In this document: in pieces, positions 42,909 through 52,100 of the stretch
How the letters are laid out: each line of letters begins with the position of its first letter
Position numbering within the stretch: the first letter of the stretch is position 1
Assembly: GCF_004684095.1 (NCBI RefSeq)
Contig: NZ_SRII01000003.1
Location: 434,001-498,000, forward strand
Direction of reading: 5' to 3'
From: Hymenobacter sp. UV11
Lineage (GTDB): Bacteria > Bacteroidota > Bacteroidia > Cytophagales > Hymenobacteraceae
DNA length: 64,000 nucleotides
Made by a program: the position numbers and the translations under genes
Notes under the pieces: generated by a model
The model's input: the letters and a program-made list of their open reading frames with translations, nothing else
Database searches by the model: none
Told to the model about the DNA's origin: nothing

Positions 42909-43814
42909 ATGCTGCTCATTTTCTTAGGTTTTATCGCGCTTATTCTGGGTCTTAATGCCAACCGCTACTCCGAGGGTTTTGCGCGGTGGCGTGGGGGGCT
43001 GCTGGTGCTAGGCGCGGCACTGCTGGCGCTGGGCGTAGTGTCGAGTATGGTAGTGCAGGTGGGGGTAGGGCAGGTGGGCGTGCAAACGCTGTTTGGCAAG
43101 GTGGAGGGGCGGGTGCTGCAGCCCGGCCTGAGCGTGGTAAACCCGCTGGTGAGCGTCACGCGCTTCGACACCCGCACTCAGAACTACACCATGTCGGCGG
43201 TGCGCGCTGAGGGGCAGCAGACCGGCGACGACGCCATCCGGGTGCTCTCGGCCGATGGGCTGGAGGTCGTCATTGACCTCACCGTGCTCTACCATGTAGT
43301 GCCCAGCCAGGCGCCCAAAATCCTGTCCACCATCGGCGAAGACTACCAGGAGAAAATCGTGCGCGCCCTGGCCCGTACTCGCATCCGCGACAATGCCGTG
43401 TACTACGACGCGGTGGCGCTCTACTCCACGCGGCGCGAGGAGTTCCAGACCCGCATCCTGGCCGCCATCGAGAAGGATTTTAACAGCAACGGCCTCAAGC
43501 TCGACCAGCTGCTCATTCGCAACATTCAGCTGCCCGAGTCGGTGAAGCGCAGCATCGAAAGCAAGATTTCGGCCGAGCAGGATGCCCAGAAAATGGAGTT
43601 CGTGCTGCAGAAGGAAAAGCAGGAGGCCGAGCGCAAGCGCGTCGAGGCCCAGGGCATTGCCGACTACCAGCGCATCGTGAACACCGAGCTCAGCGACAAG
43701 CTCTTGCAGTACGAAAGCATCAAGGCCCAGCAGGCCATCGCTACCTCGCCCAATGCCAAGGTCATCATCATGGGCAAAAGCAGCGGCGCGCAGGTATTGA
43801 TTGGGGATAAATAA
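42909..43814 (+). CDS. SPFH/prohibitin-family membrane protein
   Basis: A 301-residue protein with two N-terminal hydrophobic segments (MLLIFLGFIALILGLNANRY and GLLVLGAALLALGVVSSMVV) and a prohibitin-type SPFH domain (VQTLFGKVEGRVLQPGLSVVNPL, SADGLEVVIDLTVLYHVV). A charged helical region follows (AEQDAQKMEFVLQKEKQEAERKRVEAQGIADYQRIVNTEL) and a short tail with KVIIMGKSSGAQVLIGDK. Members form large ring or cage assemblies at the inner membrane and often modulate FtsH proteolysis. Start at ATG 42909; an upstream frame adds 45 residues that are not protein-like. A GGGGTAGG word follows the stop. Confidence 0.9.
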   Translation: MLLIFLGFIALILGLNANRYSEGFARWRGGLLVLGAALLALGVVSSMVVQVGVGQVGVQTLFGKVEGRVLQPGLSVVNPLVSVTRFDTRTQNYTMSAVRAEGQQTGDDAIRVLSADGLEVVIDLTVLYHVVPSQAPKILSTIGEDYQEKIVRALARTRIRDNAVYYDAVALYSTRREEFQTRILAAIEKDFNSNGLKLDQLLIRNIQLPESVKRSIESKISAEQDAQKMEFVLQKEKQEAERKRVEAQGIADYQRIVNTELSDKLLQYESIKAQQAIATSPNAKVIIMGKSSGAQVLIGDK

Positions 43815-43818
43815 GGGG

Positions 43819-43879
43819 GTAGGACGAGCTTTAGCTTGTCAGTTTTTGCGGCCGATTGACAAGCTAAAGCTTATCCTAC
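43819..43879. repeat. Palindrome of the GGGTAAGCTTTAGCTTG family, copy 2
   Basis: The arms 43819-43840 and 43858-43879 pair over 22 bp with two mismatches. The right arm contains the stop codon of the ABC exporter (TAA, 43873-43871), and the element lies five bases after the prohibitin stop. Confidence 0.88.
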
Positions 43880-45649
43880 ACTGACAACCTCTTTACGCTC
43901 GCCAATCTGCTGGCGCCACATGGCATAGTACAGCCCTTTCTGCGCCAGCAGCTCGGCGTGGCCGCCGGCCTCGGCCACCTGCCCACGCTCTAGCACAAAA
44001 ATGCGGTCGGCGTGCAAAATCGTGCTCAGGCGGTGGGCAATGAGCACCGTGATGTGCTGGCGCGAACCCGAGAGCTCGCGCACCGTGCGCCCGATTTCTT
44101 CCTCCGTGAGCGAGTCGAGGGCCGAGGTGGCTTCGTCGAAAACGAGGAGGGTAGGGTGGCGCAGCAGGGCGCGGGCAATGCTGAGGCGCTGCTTTTCGCC
44201 GCCACTCACCTTCACGCCGCCCTCGCCGAGCACCGTGTCGAGGCCCTTGGGGGCGCGGGCCAGCAGCGTGTCGGCCGCCGCCTGGTGCAGGGCGCGCAGG
44301 CACTCTTCATCAGTAGCCTGGGGCGCCACAAAGCGCAGGTTTTCGCGGATGGTGCCGGCGAAGAGCTGCGTGTCCTGGGTCACGAAGCCGATTTGCTCGC
44401 GCAGCTGGTCGAGGTCCACGTTGCTGCTCGGGATGCCGTTGTAGAGAATCTCGCCCGACAGGGGGGGGTAGAGGCCCACCAGCAGCTTCACGAGCGTGGT
44501 TTTGCCCGAGCCGCTGGGACCCACAAAGGCAATGGTTTCGCCCAGCTTGGCATCAAACGAGATGCTGGAGAGCGCCGGCTGCGGGGCCGTGAGGTGCTTG
44601 AACGTGACGTGGTCGAAGGCCAGCGTTTCGATGCGGTCGACGGCCTGTGGGTGGGCCGGCTTCACATCACGAGGCGTGTCGAGAATCGTCTGGAAATTGG
44701 CCAGCGAAATCTGGGTTTCGCGGTAGGTGCCGATGATAGTGCCCAGCTCCTGCAGCGGCCCGAAGATGGAGAATGAGTAGATAAAGAACGAGAAGAACTC
44801 GCCCAGGCTAATGTGATTCTGCACCCGCAAATACAAGAGCATCAGGATGATGATGTTGCGCAGCAAATTCACGAACGTGCCCTGCACGAAGCTCAACGAG
44901 CGCAGGTAGCGCACCTTGCGCAGCTCCAGCTTCAGGATTTTGGCGGTGATGCCATTCAGGCGCTCGGTTTCCTGCTGGGCCAGGCCCAGGCTCTTGATGA
45001 GTTCAATGTTGCGCAGGCTCTCGGTGGTGGAGCCGGCCAGCGCCGTGGTTTCGCCCACGATAGTCTTCTGAATGACCTTGATTTTTTTGCTCAGCGCAAA
45101 GCTCAAAATGCCCAGCAGCGGGATGGTAATGAAGTAGCCAATGGCGATGGGCCAGTACACGGTAATGGCGTACCACATCACGAAGATGATGCCCACCACG
45201 GCCGTAAACAGCACGTTCACAAAGCTTTGAATGAGCTTCTCCACGTCGAGGCGCACCTTCTGAAGCTTGCCCAGCGTCTCGCCCGAGCGCTGGTCTTCAA
45301 ACACTTGGTAGGGCAGGTCGAGCGAGTGCCGCAGGCCGTCGGAGTACATGGTGGCCCCCAGCCGCTGGGTTATCACGTTGACGTAGTAATCCTGAAAATT
45401 CTTGGCGATACGCGACACCATTGCTACGCCCAGCATGGCCCCGATGTAGGGAATGGCCTGCCAGAAAAACGGCCAGAACGGCACATTCAGCAGCCCGCTC
45501 ACCGAGCCGGTGCGGGGCACGAAGTGGTCCACCAGCCGGCGAAACAGGTAGGGGTCAAGCAGCGAAAAAACCTGGTTGATAGCTGCCAGCACGAGCGCCA
45601 GCACCAGCAGCGGCCAGTAGCGGCGCAGGTAAGAATAGAGGATTTGCAT
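43871..45649 (-). CDS. ABC exporter, fused permease and ATPase
   Basis: A 592-residue half-transporter that works as a dimer in the inner membrane. Six transmembrane helices occupy about 15-310. The nucleotide-binding domain (about 345-580) contains Walker A GPSGSGKTTLVKL, Q-loop FVTQDTQLF, signature VSGGEKQRLSIARALL, Walker B LLVFDEATSALDS and the switch His in LIAHRLST. This is the lipid-A/multidrug exporter type; substrate unknown. The stop codon lies in a palindromic element, and a terminator-like hairpin ends right before its ATG. It is downstream of doxX on the same strand. Confidence 0.92.
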   Translation of the reverse strand: MQILYSYLRRYWPLLVLALVLAAINQVFSLLDPYLFRRLVDHFVPRTGSVSGLLNVPFWPFFWQAIPYIGAMLGVAMVSRIAKNFQDYYVNVITQRLGATMYSDGLRHSLDLPYQVFEDQRSGETLGKLQKVRLDVEKLIQSFVNVLFTAVVGIIFVMWYAITVYWPIAIGYFITIPLLGILSFALSKKIKVIQKTIVGETTALAGSTTESLRNIELIKSLGLAQQETERLNGITAKILKLELRKVRYLRSLSFVQGTFVNLLRNIIILMLLYLRVQNHISLGEFFSFFIYSFSIFGPLQELGTIIGTYRETQISLANFQTILDTPRDVKPAHPQAVDRIETLAFDHVTFKHLTAPQPALSSISFDAKLGETIAFVGPSGSGKTTLVKLLVGLYPPLSGEILYNGIPSSNVDLDQLREQIGFVTQDTQLFAGTIRENLRFVAPQATDEECLRALHQAAADTLLARAPKGLDTVLGEGGVKVSGGEKQRLSIARALLRHPTLLVFDEATSALDSLTEEEIGRTVRELSGSRQHITVLIAHRLSTILHADRIFVLERGQVAEAGGHAELLAQKGLYYAMWRQQIGERKEVVSVG

Positions 45650-45678
45650 AAAAAAAGCGCCGGGCTACGAACCCGGCG
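45650..45678 (-). terminator. Terminator-like hairpin directly before the ABC exporter start
   Basis: CGCCGGG (45658-45664) pairs perfectly with CCCGGCG (45672-45678) and on the minus strand a run of seven T follows, ending at the base before the ATG at 45649. It probably ends the doxX transcript. Confidence 0.7.
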
Positions 45679-45721
45679 GTACTAGTTGTAAAGCGTCAGC
45701 GACGCCAGATGTTGCGTTGCC

Positions 45722-46087
45722 CTAGGTGAGGCGGGCTGGCACCGGCCGGCGCAAGGCCAGCAGCACCACAAGCAGTACGAGCAACGCGATGGCCGGCACC
45801 CCCTTAGCCAAGCCGCCGGGAATCTTAGTGGCGTGCATAATTACCGCGCCAATCATAATAATAATAAGCCCCATGGCCGCCGGCCGCACGAAGCGCGGAA
45901 TGAGCAGGCCAATGCCGCCCAGCACCTCGCCGCCCGCCACCAGGTAGGTCAAGGCCGCCGGCAGCCCCATGCTGCCAAACATGCCCACCGTATCCTCTAG
46001 GTGCAGAAATTTATTGGCCCCCGAAAGGATGAAAGCCAAGCCGAGAATCACTTGTAGAACCCAGGAGATAATGTTGCGCGCTGCCAT
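45722..46087 (-). CDS. DoxX-family membrane protein
   Basis: A 121-residue protein with four transmembrane helices and the DoxX signature (LQVILGLAFILSGANKFLHLEDTV, LTYLVAGGEVLGGIGLLIPRF, MHATKIPGGLAKG). DoxX-like proteins are small inner-membrane proteins of varied or unknown function, some linked to sulfur metabolism or oxidative stress. The start at 46087 (MAARNIISWVLQ) is preferred; a longer form from 46138 adds 17 residues. It lies 63 bases downstream of the RND outer-membrane gene on the same strand, so co-transcription is possible. Confidence 0.87.
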   Translation of the reverse strand: MAARNIISWVLQVILGLAFILSGANKFLHLEDTVGMFGSMGLPAALTYLVAGGEVLGGIGLLIPRFVRPAAMGLIIIMIGAVIMHATKIPGGLAKGVPAIALLVLLVVLLALRRPVPARLT

Positions 46088-46150
46088 GAGAGAGAAGGGG
46101 TTAGGGAGAATAGCGCAAACATACGCGTTATAACTCATGTACCAACATTA

Positions 46151-47692
46151 TTACTGCCAGCCGCCGCCCAGCGCCCGTACCAGCGCCACGGCGGCGCGCA
46201 ACTGGGTGGCCTGGGTTTGCACCACCAGCCGGGCCGCGTCGAGGGTCTGGCGGTCGGCATCCACCACGGCAAAGTAGTCGCTGAGGCCGCGCCGATAGCG
46301 CTCCAGGGTGAGGCGGCCGGCCAGGCGGGCGGCGCGCAGCGCCCGCTGCTGGGCCGCTAGCTGGGCCTCGCCGGCGCGCACGTCGGCCAGGGCGGTTTCT
46401 ACTTCCTCGTAGGCCGTGAGGGCCGTGCCCTGGTAGGTGGCCACCTGCTCGCGGCCCTGGGCGCGGGCCAGCTGCTCGGCCCCGCGCAGGCGCCCGCCGT
46501 CAAACAGCGGAATATTAAACCCACCACCCACGTAGTAAGTAAGGCCGCTGCCCACCTTGGCCACATCGCCGACGTGGCTGCTCTGCGGGCCGATAAAGCC
46601 GTTGAGCAGGAGGGTAGGGAGGCGGTTGAGGCGGGCCTGGTCGGCGTGCAGGTCGGCGGCGGCCAGCAGGCGCTCCTGGCGGCGCAGGTCGGGCCGCCGC
46701 GTGAGCAGGCTTGCCGGCAGCGTGGCCGGAATAGCGGGCAGCGGCGCCAGCAGTGCCGGTACAGCCGCCGAGGGGGGGGTAGGGGCGGTACCCTTAGTCG
46801 GCAGCGCGCTCTGGTAGCTCACCGAGTCGGGCGCCAGTGAGGGCAGCACAAAGCTGCTGGCTGGCCGCCCGGTGAGGGTAGCCAGCGAGGCTACCAGCCC
46901 GGCGCGCTGGCGGCGCAGCTCAATGGCGCTGGCCTCCACGTTGGCCAGTTCGGTTTCGGCCCGGCGCAGACCGATTTCGTTGTCTACGCCGGCCTTGAAG
47001 CGGGCGGCGGTCAGCTGCACGTTGTAGCGCCGGGCTTGGCGGGCGCTGTCGAGCACCAGCAGCTCGGCGTCGAGGCCACGCAGGCTGAAGTAAGAGTTAG
47101 CCGCATCGGCCGACACGCTCAGGCGCACGGCTTGCTCATCGGCCTCGCTGGCCTGCTCGGTGGCGCGGGCGGCCTGCGCGCCGCGCCGCAGCCGGCCAAA
47201 CAAGTCCACTTCGTAGTTCACACTGAGCGGCACGTAGTACTGCTGCTGCTGCACTGCCACCGCCGGAATAATGGCCGACTGCACCGGCCGCAGCGCCGAC
47301 AGCCGCGAATTATACACCTGCGGCGCCAAGGCAATTACCGGCGAGCGCTGGGCCTCGGCCACCCGCAGCTGCGCCCGCGCCTGGTCGATGCGCGCCAGCG
47401 CCGCCCGCGTCGTAAAATTCAGGCTGCCGGCCTGGCCCTCCAGCCGCGTGAGCGTGGTGTCATTAAACACTGCCCACCAGGCGGGCAGGCTCGGCACCTG
47501 GGCCAGGCGGGCCTTAGTGGCAGTGTCGGCCACCACGGGCGCGGGCACCTCAGCCCTACCCCGGCCCAGCGAATCAACGGCCGCCGTGTTTTTAAACGCC
47601 GTGGGCACGGCCACGGCCGGCGGGTCGTAGGTATAGTGGCTCACGGCACAGCCGCCCAGGGCCAGGGTCAGAAGAGCAAGGGGGATACGCAT
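46151..47692 (-). CDS. RND efflux outer-membrane channel lipoprotein (TolC/NodT-type)
   Basis: A 513-residue outer-membrane factor. A lipobox is visible in MRIPLALLTLALGGCAVSHY (Cys15). Two tandem OEP repeats follow (about 70-280 and 330-510), with long periplasmic helices such as RIDQARAQLRVAEAQRSPVIALAPQ and TAYEEVETALADVRAGEAQLAAQQRALRAARLAGRLTLERYRRGL. The middle insertion (TKGTAPTPPSAAVPALLAPLPAIPATLP) is low-complexity. It forms the third component of the efflux system with the two upstream genes, which are on the same strand in order permease, fusion protein, channel. A 53-bp-armed palindrome separates it from the fusion protein gene. Confidence 0.9.
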   Translation of the reverse strand: MRIPLALLTLALGGCAVSHYTYDPPAVAVPTAFKNTAAVDSLGRGRAEVPAPVVADTATKARLAQVPSLPAWWAVFNDTTLTRLEGQAGSLNFTTRAALARIDQARAQLRVAEAQRSPVIALAPQVYNSRLSALRPVQSAIIPAVAVQQQQYYVPLSVNYEVDLFGRLRRGAQAARATEQASEADEQAVRLSVSADAANSYFSLRGLDAELLVLDSARQARRYNVQLTAARFKAGVDNEIGLRRAETELANVEASAIELRRQRAGLVASLATLTGRPASSFVLPSLAPDSVSYQSALPTKGTAPTPPSAAVPALLAPLPAIPATLPASLLTRRPDLRRQERLLAAADLHADQARLNRLPTLLLNGFIGPQSSHVGDVAKVGSGLTYYVGGGFNIPLFDGGRLRGAEQLARAQGREQVATYQGTALTAYEEVETALADVRAGEAQLAAQQRALRAARLAGRLTLERYRRGLSDYFAVVDADRQTLDAARLVVQTQATQLRAAVALVRALGGGWQ

Positions 47693-47721
47693 GAACGTCT
47701 ATAATCGAGGATGGAGCGGGT

Positions 47722-47873
47722 GGTCGTTTGCAACGGTACCTCACCCCCTAGCCCCCTCTCCAAAAGAGAGGGGGGACTAACTCTAGTCATAGTTTCTAAA
47801 AGCTAGAATTAAAACTAGTTCCCCCTCTCTTTTGGAGAGGGGGATAGGGGGTGAGGTGCCGTTGCGAACGACC
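47722..47873. repeat. Inverted repeat with 53-bp arms inside the RND operon
   Basis: The arms 47722-47774 and 47821-47873 are complementary with about three mismatches. The arm core is CTCACCCCCTAGCCCCCTC and CCAAAAGAGAGGGG. It lies in the 191-base gap between the membrane-fusion gene and the outer-membrane gene. Confidence 0.93.
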
Positions 47874-47883
47874 CGTATACTAC

Positions 47884-49092
47884 TTACTTCGCCACCGGCG
47901 ACGACACGCGCGGCGCGTCCGGGTCGTTGGGTCGGGGCTTGGCGGGTGGCGGGCCGGTGGGTGCCTTCGGTTTGGGAGCAGCCTTGGCAGTCACGGCCAA
48001 GCCCTCGGTCAGGGTTTCGACCGGGTTAATAATGAGCTGCTCGCCGCCCTTCAAGCCCTGGGTTACTTCGAGGGTCGAGCCGAAGTCGCGACCCAGCACC
48101 AGGGGTAGGAAATGAATTTTACCGTCGCGCACCTCCGCTACCTTGGGTTCGATGCCCGGCACCAGCGCATTGGCCGAGATGAGGACGCTCGGCGTGCTTT
48201 GCGGCAGGCGAAAGCGCACCTGGCCGTACACGCCGGGGCGCAGCTGGCGCTTCGAGCCGCGGTTGGGCAGCACTACTTCGGTGCGCAGGGTGCGCGTCTG
48301 GTCGTCGAGGGCTTCGGCATCGCGGGCCACCCGGCCTTCGAAGGGCTTGTTCGGAAATTCGGGCACCAGCACGTCGGCCCGCAGCCCGCGCTTGATGCCG
48401 GGCACGAAGTTCTGGGGCACATCCACGAAGGCGCGCAGCGTGTCGGTCTGCTCAATCTTAAAGAGCTGGGTACCCGTGGCGTTGCCGCCCGTCACGAGCG
48501 TACCCACCTCCACATTACGCTGCGTTACGATGCCGTTAAATGGGGCAACTACCTGCCGGAAAGCCCGTTGGGCTTGTAGCTGCTTCACCGCCGCGCCCTG
48601 GGCAGCAAACTGCGCCCGGCCGGCATCTACCTCCTGCTGCGACACGGCGCCCGGCAGCGTCACGCTGGTGAGGCGGCCAAACGAGGTGCGGGCCAATGCC
48701 AGGTTGGCCTGCGCCTGGGCAATCTGCTGGTCCAGCTCGGGGGTAGAGATGGTGGCCAGCACCTGGCCCTTGCGCACGTGCTGGCCGATGTCGCTGGTCC
48801 AGCTTTGCACAAAGCCATTGACGCGGGCAAAGGCAAACGTTTCGTGGTTCGAGCGCAGGTCGGCGGGTAGGGTTACGGTGGTGGTATCGGGCGCGGTTTT
48901 GGCGCGTTGCACCGTCACCATCGGCTTGGCGCTGGCCTGGGTCTGCGACTCTTCATCGCGGGCCTTGTTGTGCTTGAGGCGGGGTAGGAGCCCCACCGCA
49001 AACAGAATTCCGAAGACAATCAGCAAAACCAGGATAACCAGCCAGAAGCGGCCCTTGCCAGAGGAAGTAGCTGCGGTTGAATTAGTTGACAT
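47884..49092 (-). CDS. RND efflux periplasmic adaptor (membrane fusion protein)
   Basis: A 402-residue adaptor with an N-terminal membrane anchor (RFWLVILVLLIVFGILFAVGLL), then the lipoyl/hairpin region (GFVQSWTSDIGQHVRKGQVLATISTPELDQQIAQAQANLALA), a beta-barrel domain (FNGIVTQRNVEVGTLVTGG) and the membrane-proximal domain (VLGRDFGSTLEVTQGLKGGEQLIINPVETLTEGLAV). The C-terminus is Pro-rich. It links the permease and channel. It lies 60 bases after the permease gene, so the two are probably one operon, with the channel gene beyond the palindrome. Confidence 0.92.
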   Translation of the reverse strand: MSTNSTAATSSGKGRFWLVILVLLIVFGILFAVGLLPRLKHNKARDEESQTQASAKPMVTVQRAKTAPDTTTVTLPADLRSNHETFAFARVNGFVQSWTSDIGQHVRKGQVLATISTPELDQQIAQAQANLALARTSFGRLTSVTLPGAVSQQEVDAGRAQFAAQGAAVKQLQAQRAFRQVVAPFNGIVTQRNVEVGTLVTGGNATGTQLFKIEQTDTLRAFVDVPQNFVPGIKRGLRADVLVPEFPNKPFEGRVARDAEALDDQTRTLRTEVVLPNRGSKRQLRPGVYGQVRFRLPQSTPSVLISANALVPGIEPKVAEVRDGKIHFLPLVLGRDFGSTLEVTQGLKGGEQLIINPVETLTEGLAVTAKAAPKPKAPTGPPPAKPRPNDPDAPRVSSPVAK

Positions 49093-49152
49093 GTAAAAAG
49101 TAAAGCGGTTTGGGAAGCGGCAACGGGCGGATAACTTCCTTGTTAAGGATGA

Positions 49153-52100
49153 TTAAGCGGCTTGGGCCTGCGGTTCGGGCTGGGCTTCAGCCGGTTGCTC
49201 TTCCTTCTTTTTTAGGTAAGAAAACATAATCGGCACGAAGAACAGCGTGGTGACGGTTGCCAGCATCAGCCCGCCGATTACGGCGCGGCCCAGCGGGGCA
49301 TTCTGCTCACCACCCTCACCCAGGCCCAGCGACATGGGTAGCAGGCCGATAATCATGGCCAGGGCCGTCATCAGCACCGGCCGCAGGCGCGTGAAGCCGG
49401 CGTCCAGGGCCGCATCTCGGGGGCTCAGGTCGGGCTCCTCCTCGCGGCGCTCATTAGCGAACGTCACCAGCAAAATCGAGTTGGCCGTAGCTACCCCGAT
49501 GCACATGATGGCGCCCATCAGGGCCGGTACGCTGAGCGTGGTCTGGGTCACAAACAGCATCCACAGAATACCCGCCAGCGCGCCCGGCAAGGCCGTAATG
49601 ATGATGAGCGGGTCGAGCCAGCTCTGGAAGTTTACCGCCATTAGCAAGTATACCAGTACGATAGCGCCCGCCAGGCCCAGGCCGAGGCCGATAAACGAAG
49701 TCCGCATCGACTCCACCTGCCCGCGCATCACGATGGTCGTGCCCTTGGGCAAGTGCTTCTCAGTTTCGGCAATAATCTTCCGAATATCCTTGCTCACGCC
49801 GCCTAGGTCGCGGCCGCTCACGCTGGCGTAGAGGTCCACGGTGCGCTGAATATTGTAGTCCGAAGCCACCGCCGTAGTCTGGGTGCGGCGCACCTGCGCG
49901 AAGTTGGTCAGCAGCTGCGGGACAGGCTGGCCGGGGCCCGTCACCGTAATGTTGCCCACATCATTGAGGGTAGCGAGCTGGCTTGGCGGGGTTTGCACGG
50001 CCACGGTGTAGTTTACGCCGTTTTGCGGGTTCAGCCACTGGTTAGGGTTGGTTTGGGTGCTGCTACTCAGGTTCACGAGCAGGTTGTTGGCGATATCGCG
50101 CTGGGCCAGGCCCGCCTGCTGGGCACGCACCCGGTCAATATCTAGGCGCAGCTGCGGTTGGTCAAACGCCTGGTACACAAACGCATCCACTACCCCCGAT
50201 ACGTTGGTGATTTTCTTCTTGAGCTCGGCCGCCACCTCCTGGTTGGCCTTGGTGTTGCGGCCCGTCACCTGAATGTCGATGGGGGAGGGTAGGCCGAAGT
50301 TCAGCGTCTGGTTCACGATATCGGCCGGCTGAAAGAAGATAATCAGGTCGGGATACTGCTTATGAATCTGGCGGCGGATTTCCTCAATGTAGCCGGCCGT
50401 GGGGCCGTGGTCCTCCTTCATGCTCACCAGTATCTCCCCGTCGCCGGCCCCAATTGTTGGGTTGTCGCTCAGCAGCAGGTTGATGGGCACCACCGGCAGC
50501 CCAATATTATCCAGCACTAAATCCAGTTCCTTGGCCGGAATCACCTGCCGAATCACGCCCTCTACCTGCCGGAAGCGCTGCTCCGTTTCTTCCACCCGTG
50601 TGCCGGTGGGCACCCGCACGTGCAGGCGCAGCTGCCCCGCATCCACGGTTGGGAAGAAGTTTTGGCCAATCAGGGGAAACAACCCCAGCGAGCCCACAAA
50701 TAGCACCAGGAAGGCTGCCACGACCAGCCCGCGGTTGCCGAGTGCCCAGTCGAGCGCGCCCTTGTAGCCGTGCCGGAAATTCTCAAAATGATGCTCAAAG
50801 CCCGTGTGTAGGCGCCACACCCACGTTTTGGTAATGGCCTCGCCGGCCCGGCGCTCCTCATCGGTAATGCCCTGCTCGGCCTCTTCCTCGGGTGTGCCGC
50901 TGGGGTGCTCGCGCTCAAACTGCTCGCGGTGCAGGCGGGCCAGGTCGCGCTCACCCTGCGTCACCTCGCGGCCGTTGCGAAAATAGGCGCTCGGCACTTC
51001 CTCTTCTTCCTGCGCGTGATAAATGGGCAACTCCTTGCGCAGTAGGTACATCACCATTGTGGGCACCAGCGTCCGGCTCAAGATGTACGAGGCCAGCATA
51101 GCAAAAATTACCGCCGTAGCCAGCGGCGCGAAGATGGCCGACGCTACCCCCCCCAGAAAGAACACCGGCACAAACACGATGCAAATGGACAGCGTAGCCA
51201 CTAGCGCGGGGGTAGCAATCTGCTGCGCGCCATCCAGAATACTGCGTTTGAGGCCTTTCTTCTGGCCCATGTTGCGGTGAATATTCTCGATTTCCACCGT
51301 CGCGTCGTCCACTAGGATGCCCACGGCCAGCGAGAGCCCGCCCAAGGTCATAATATTCAGGGTTTGCCCCAGAATATTCATCACGATAATGCTGACCAGG
51401 ATGGAAAGCGGAATGCTGATGGCGATAATGAGCGTGGAGCGCCACGAGCCCAAAAACAGCAAAATCATGAGCGCCGTAAGCGCTGCCGCAATGCTGGCCT
51501 CAATAATAACGCCTTTAATCGAGGCTCGTACGAAAAACGACTGGTCAAACAACAGCTTAATATTCAAGCCGGGCGGGGCATTGGCCTGGATATTTGGCAG
51601 CGCTTTCTTAATCTGGTCAATAATAGCCAGCGTAGAAGCCGCCCCACTTTTTAGAATCGGGATAATGGCCGTGCGCCGCCCGTTCTGACGCACAATGTTT
51701 TGCTGCACCGCCGAGCCTTCGTGCACAAAGGCCACGTCGCGGATGTAGGTCGTCACGCCATTTACCGTCTTGATGGGTAGGTCGTTGAGTGTGGCAATCG
51801 CCTCGGGGCTGGAGTTGAGCTTGACGTCGTACTCGCGGGTGCCGATTTTGGCCGAGCCGGCCGGGATAATCAGGTTTTGAGTGGTGAGCGTGTTCACTAC
51901 GTCGTCGGCGCTCAGGCCTTTGCCGGCCAGCTTCTGCGGGTCGAGGTCCACCATTATCTGCTTGGGCTTGCCACCGTTGGGCAGCAGCACCGAGGCGCCC
52001 TGCACCACCGCCAAGCCCGGCCGGATGAAGGCGTTGGCCGCATCGTAGAGGTCCGACTCACCGAGCGTTTCCGAGCTGAGCGAGGTCTGGGCAATCGGCA

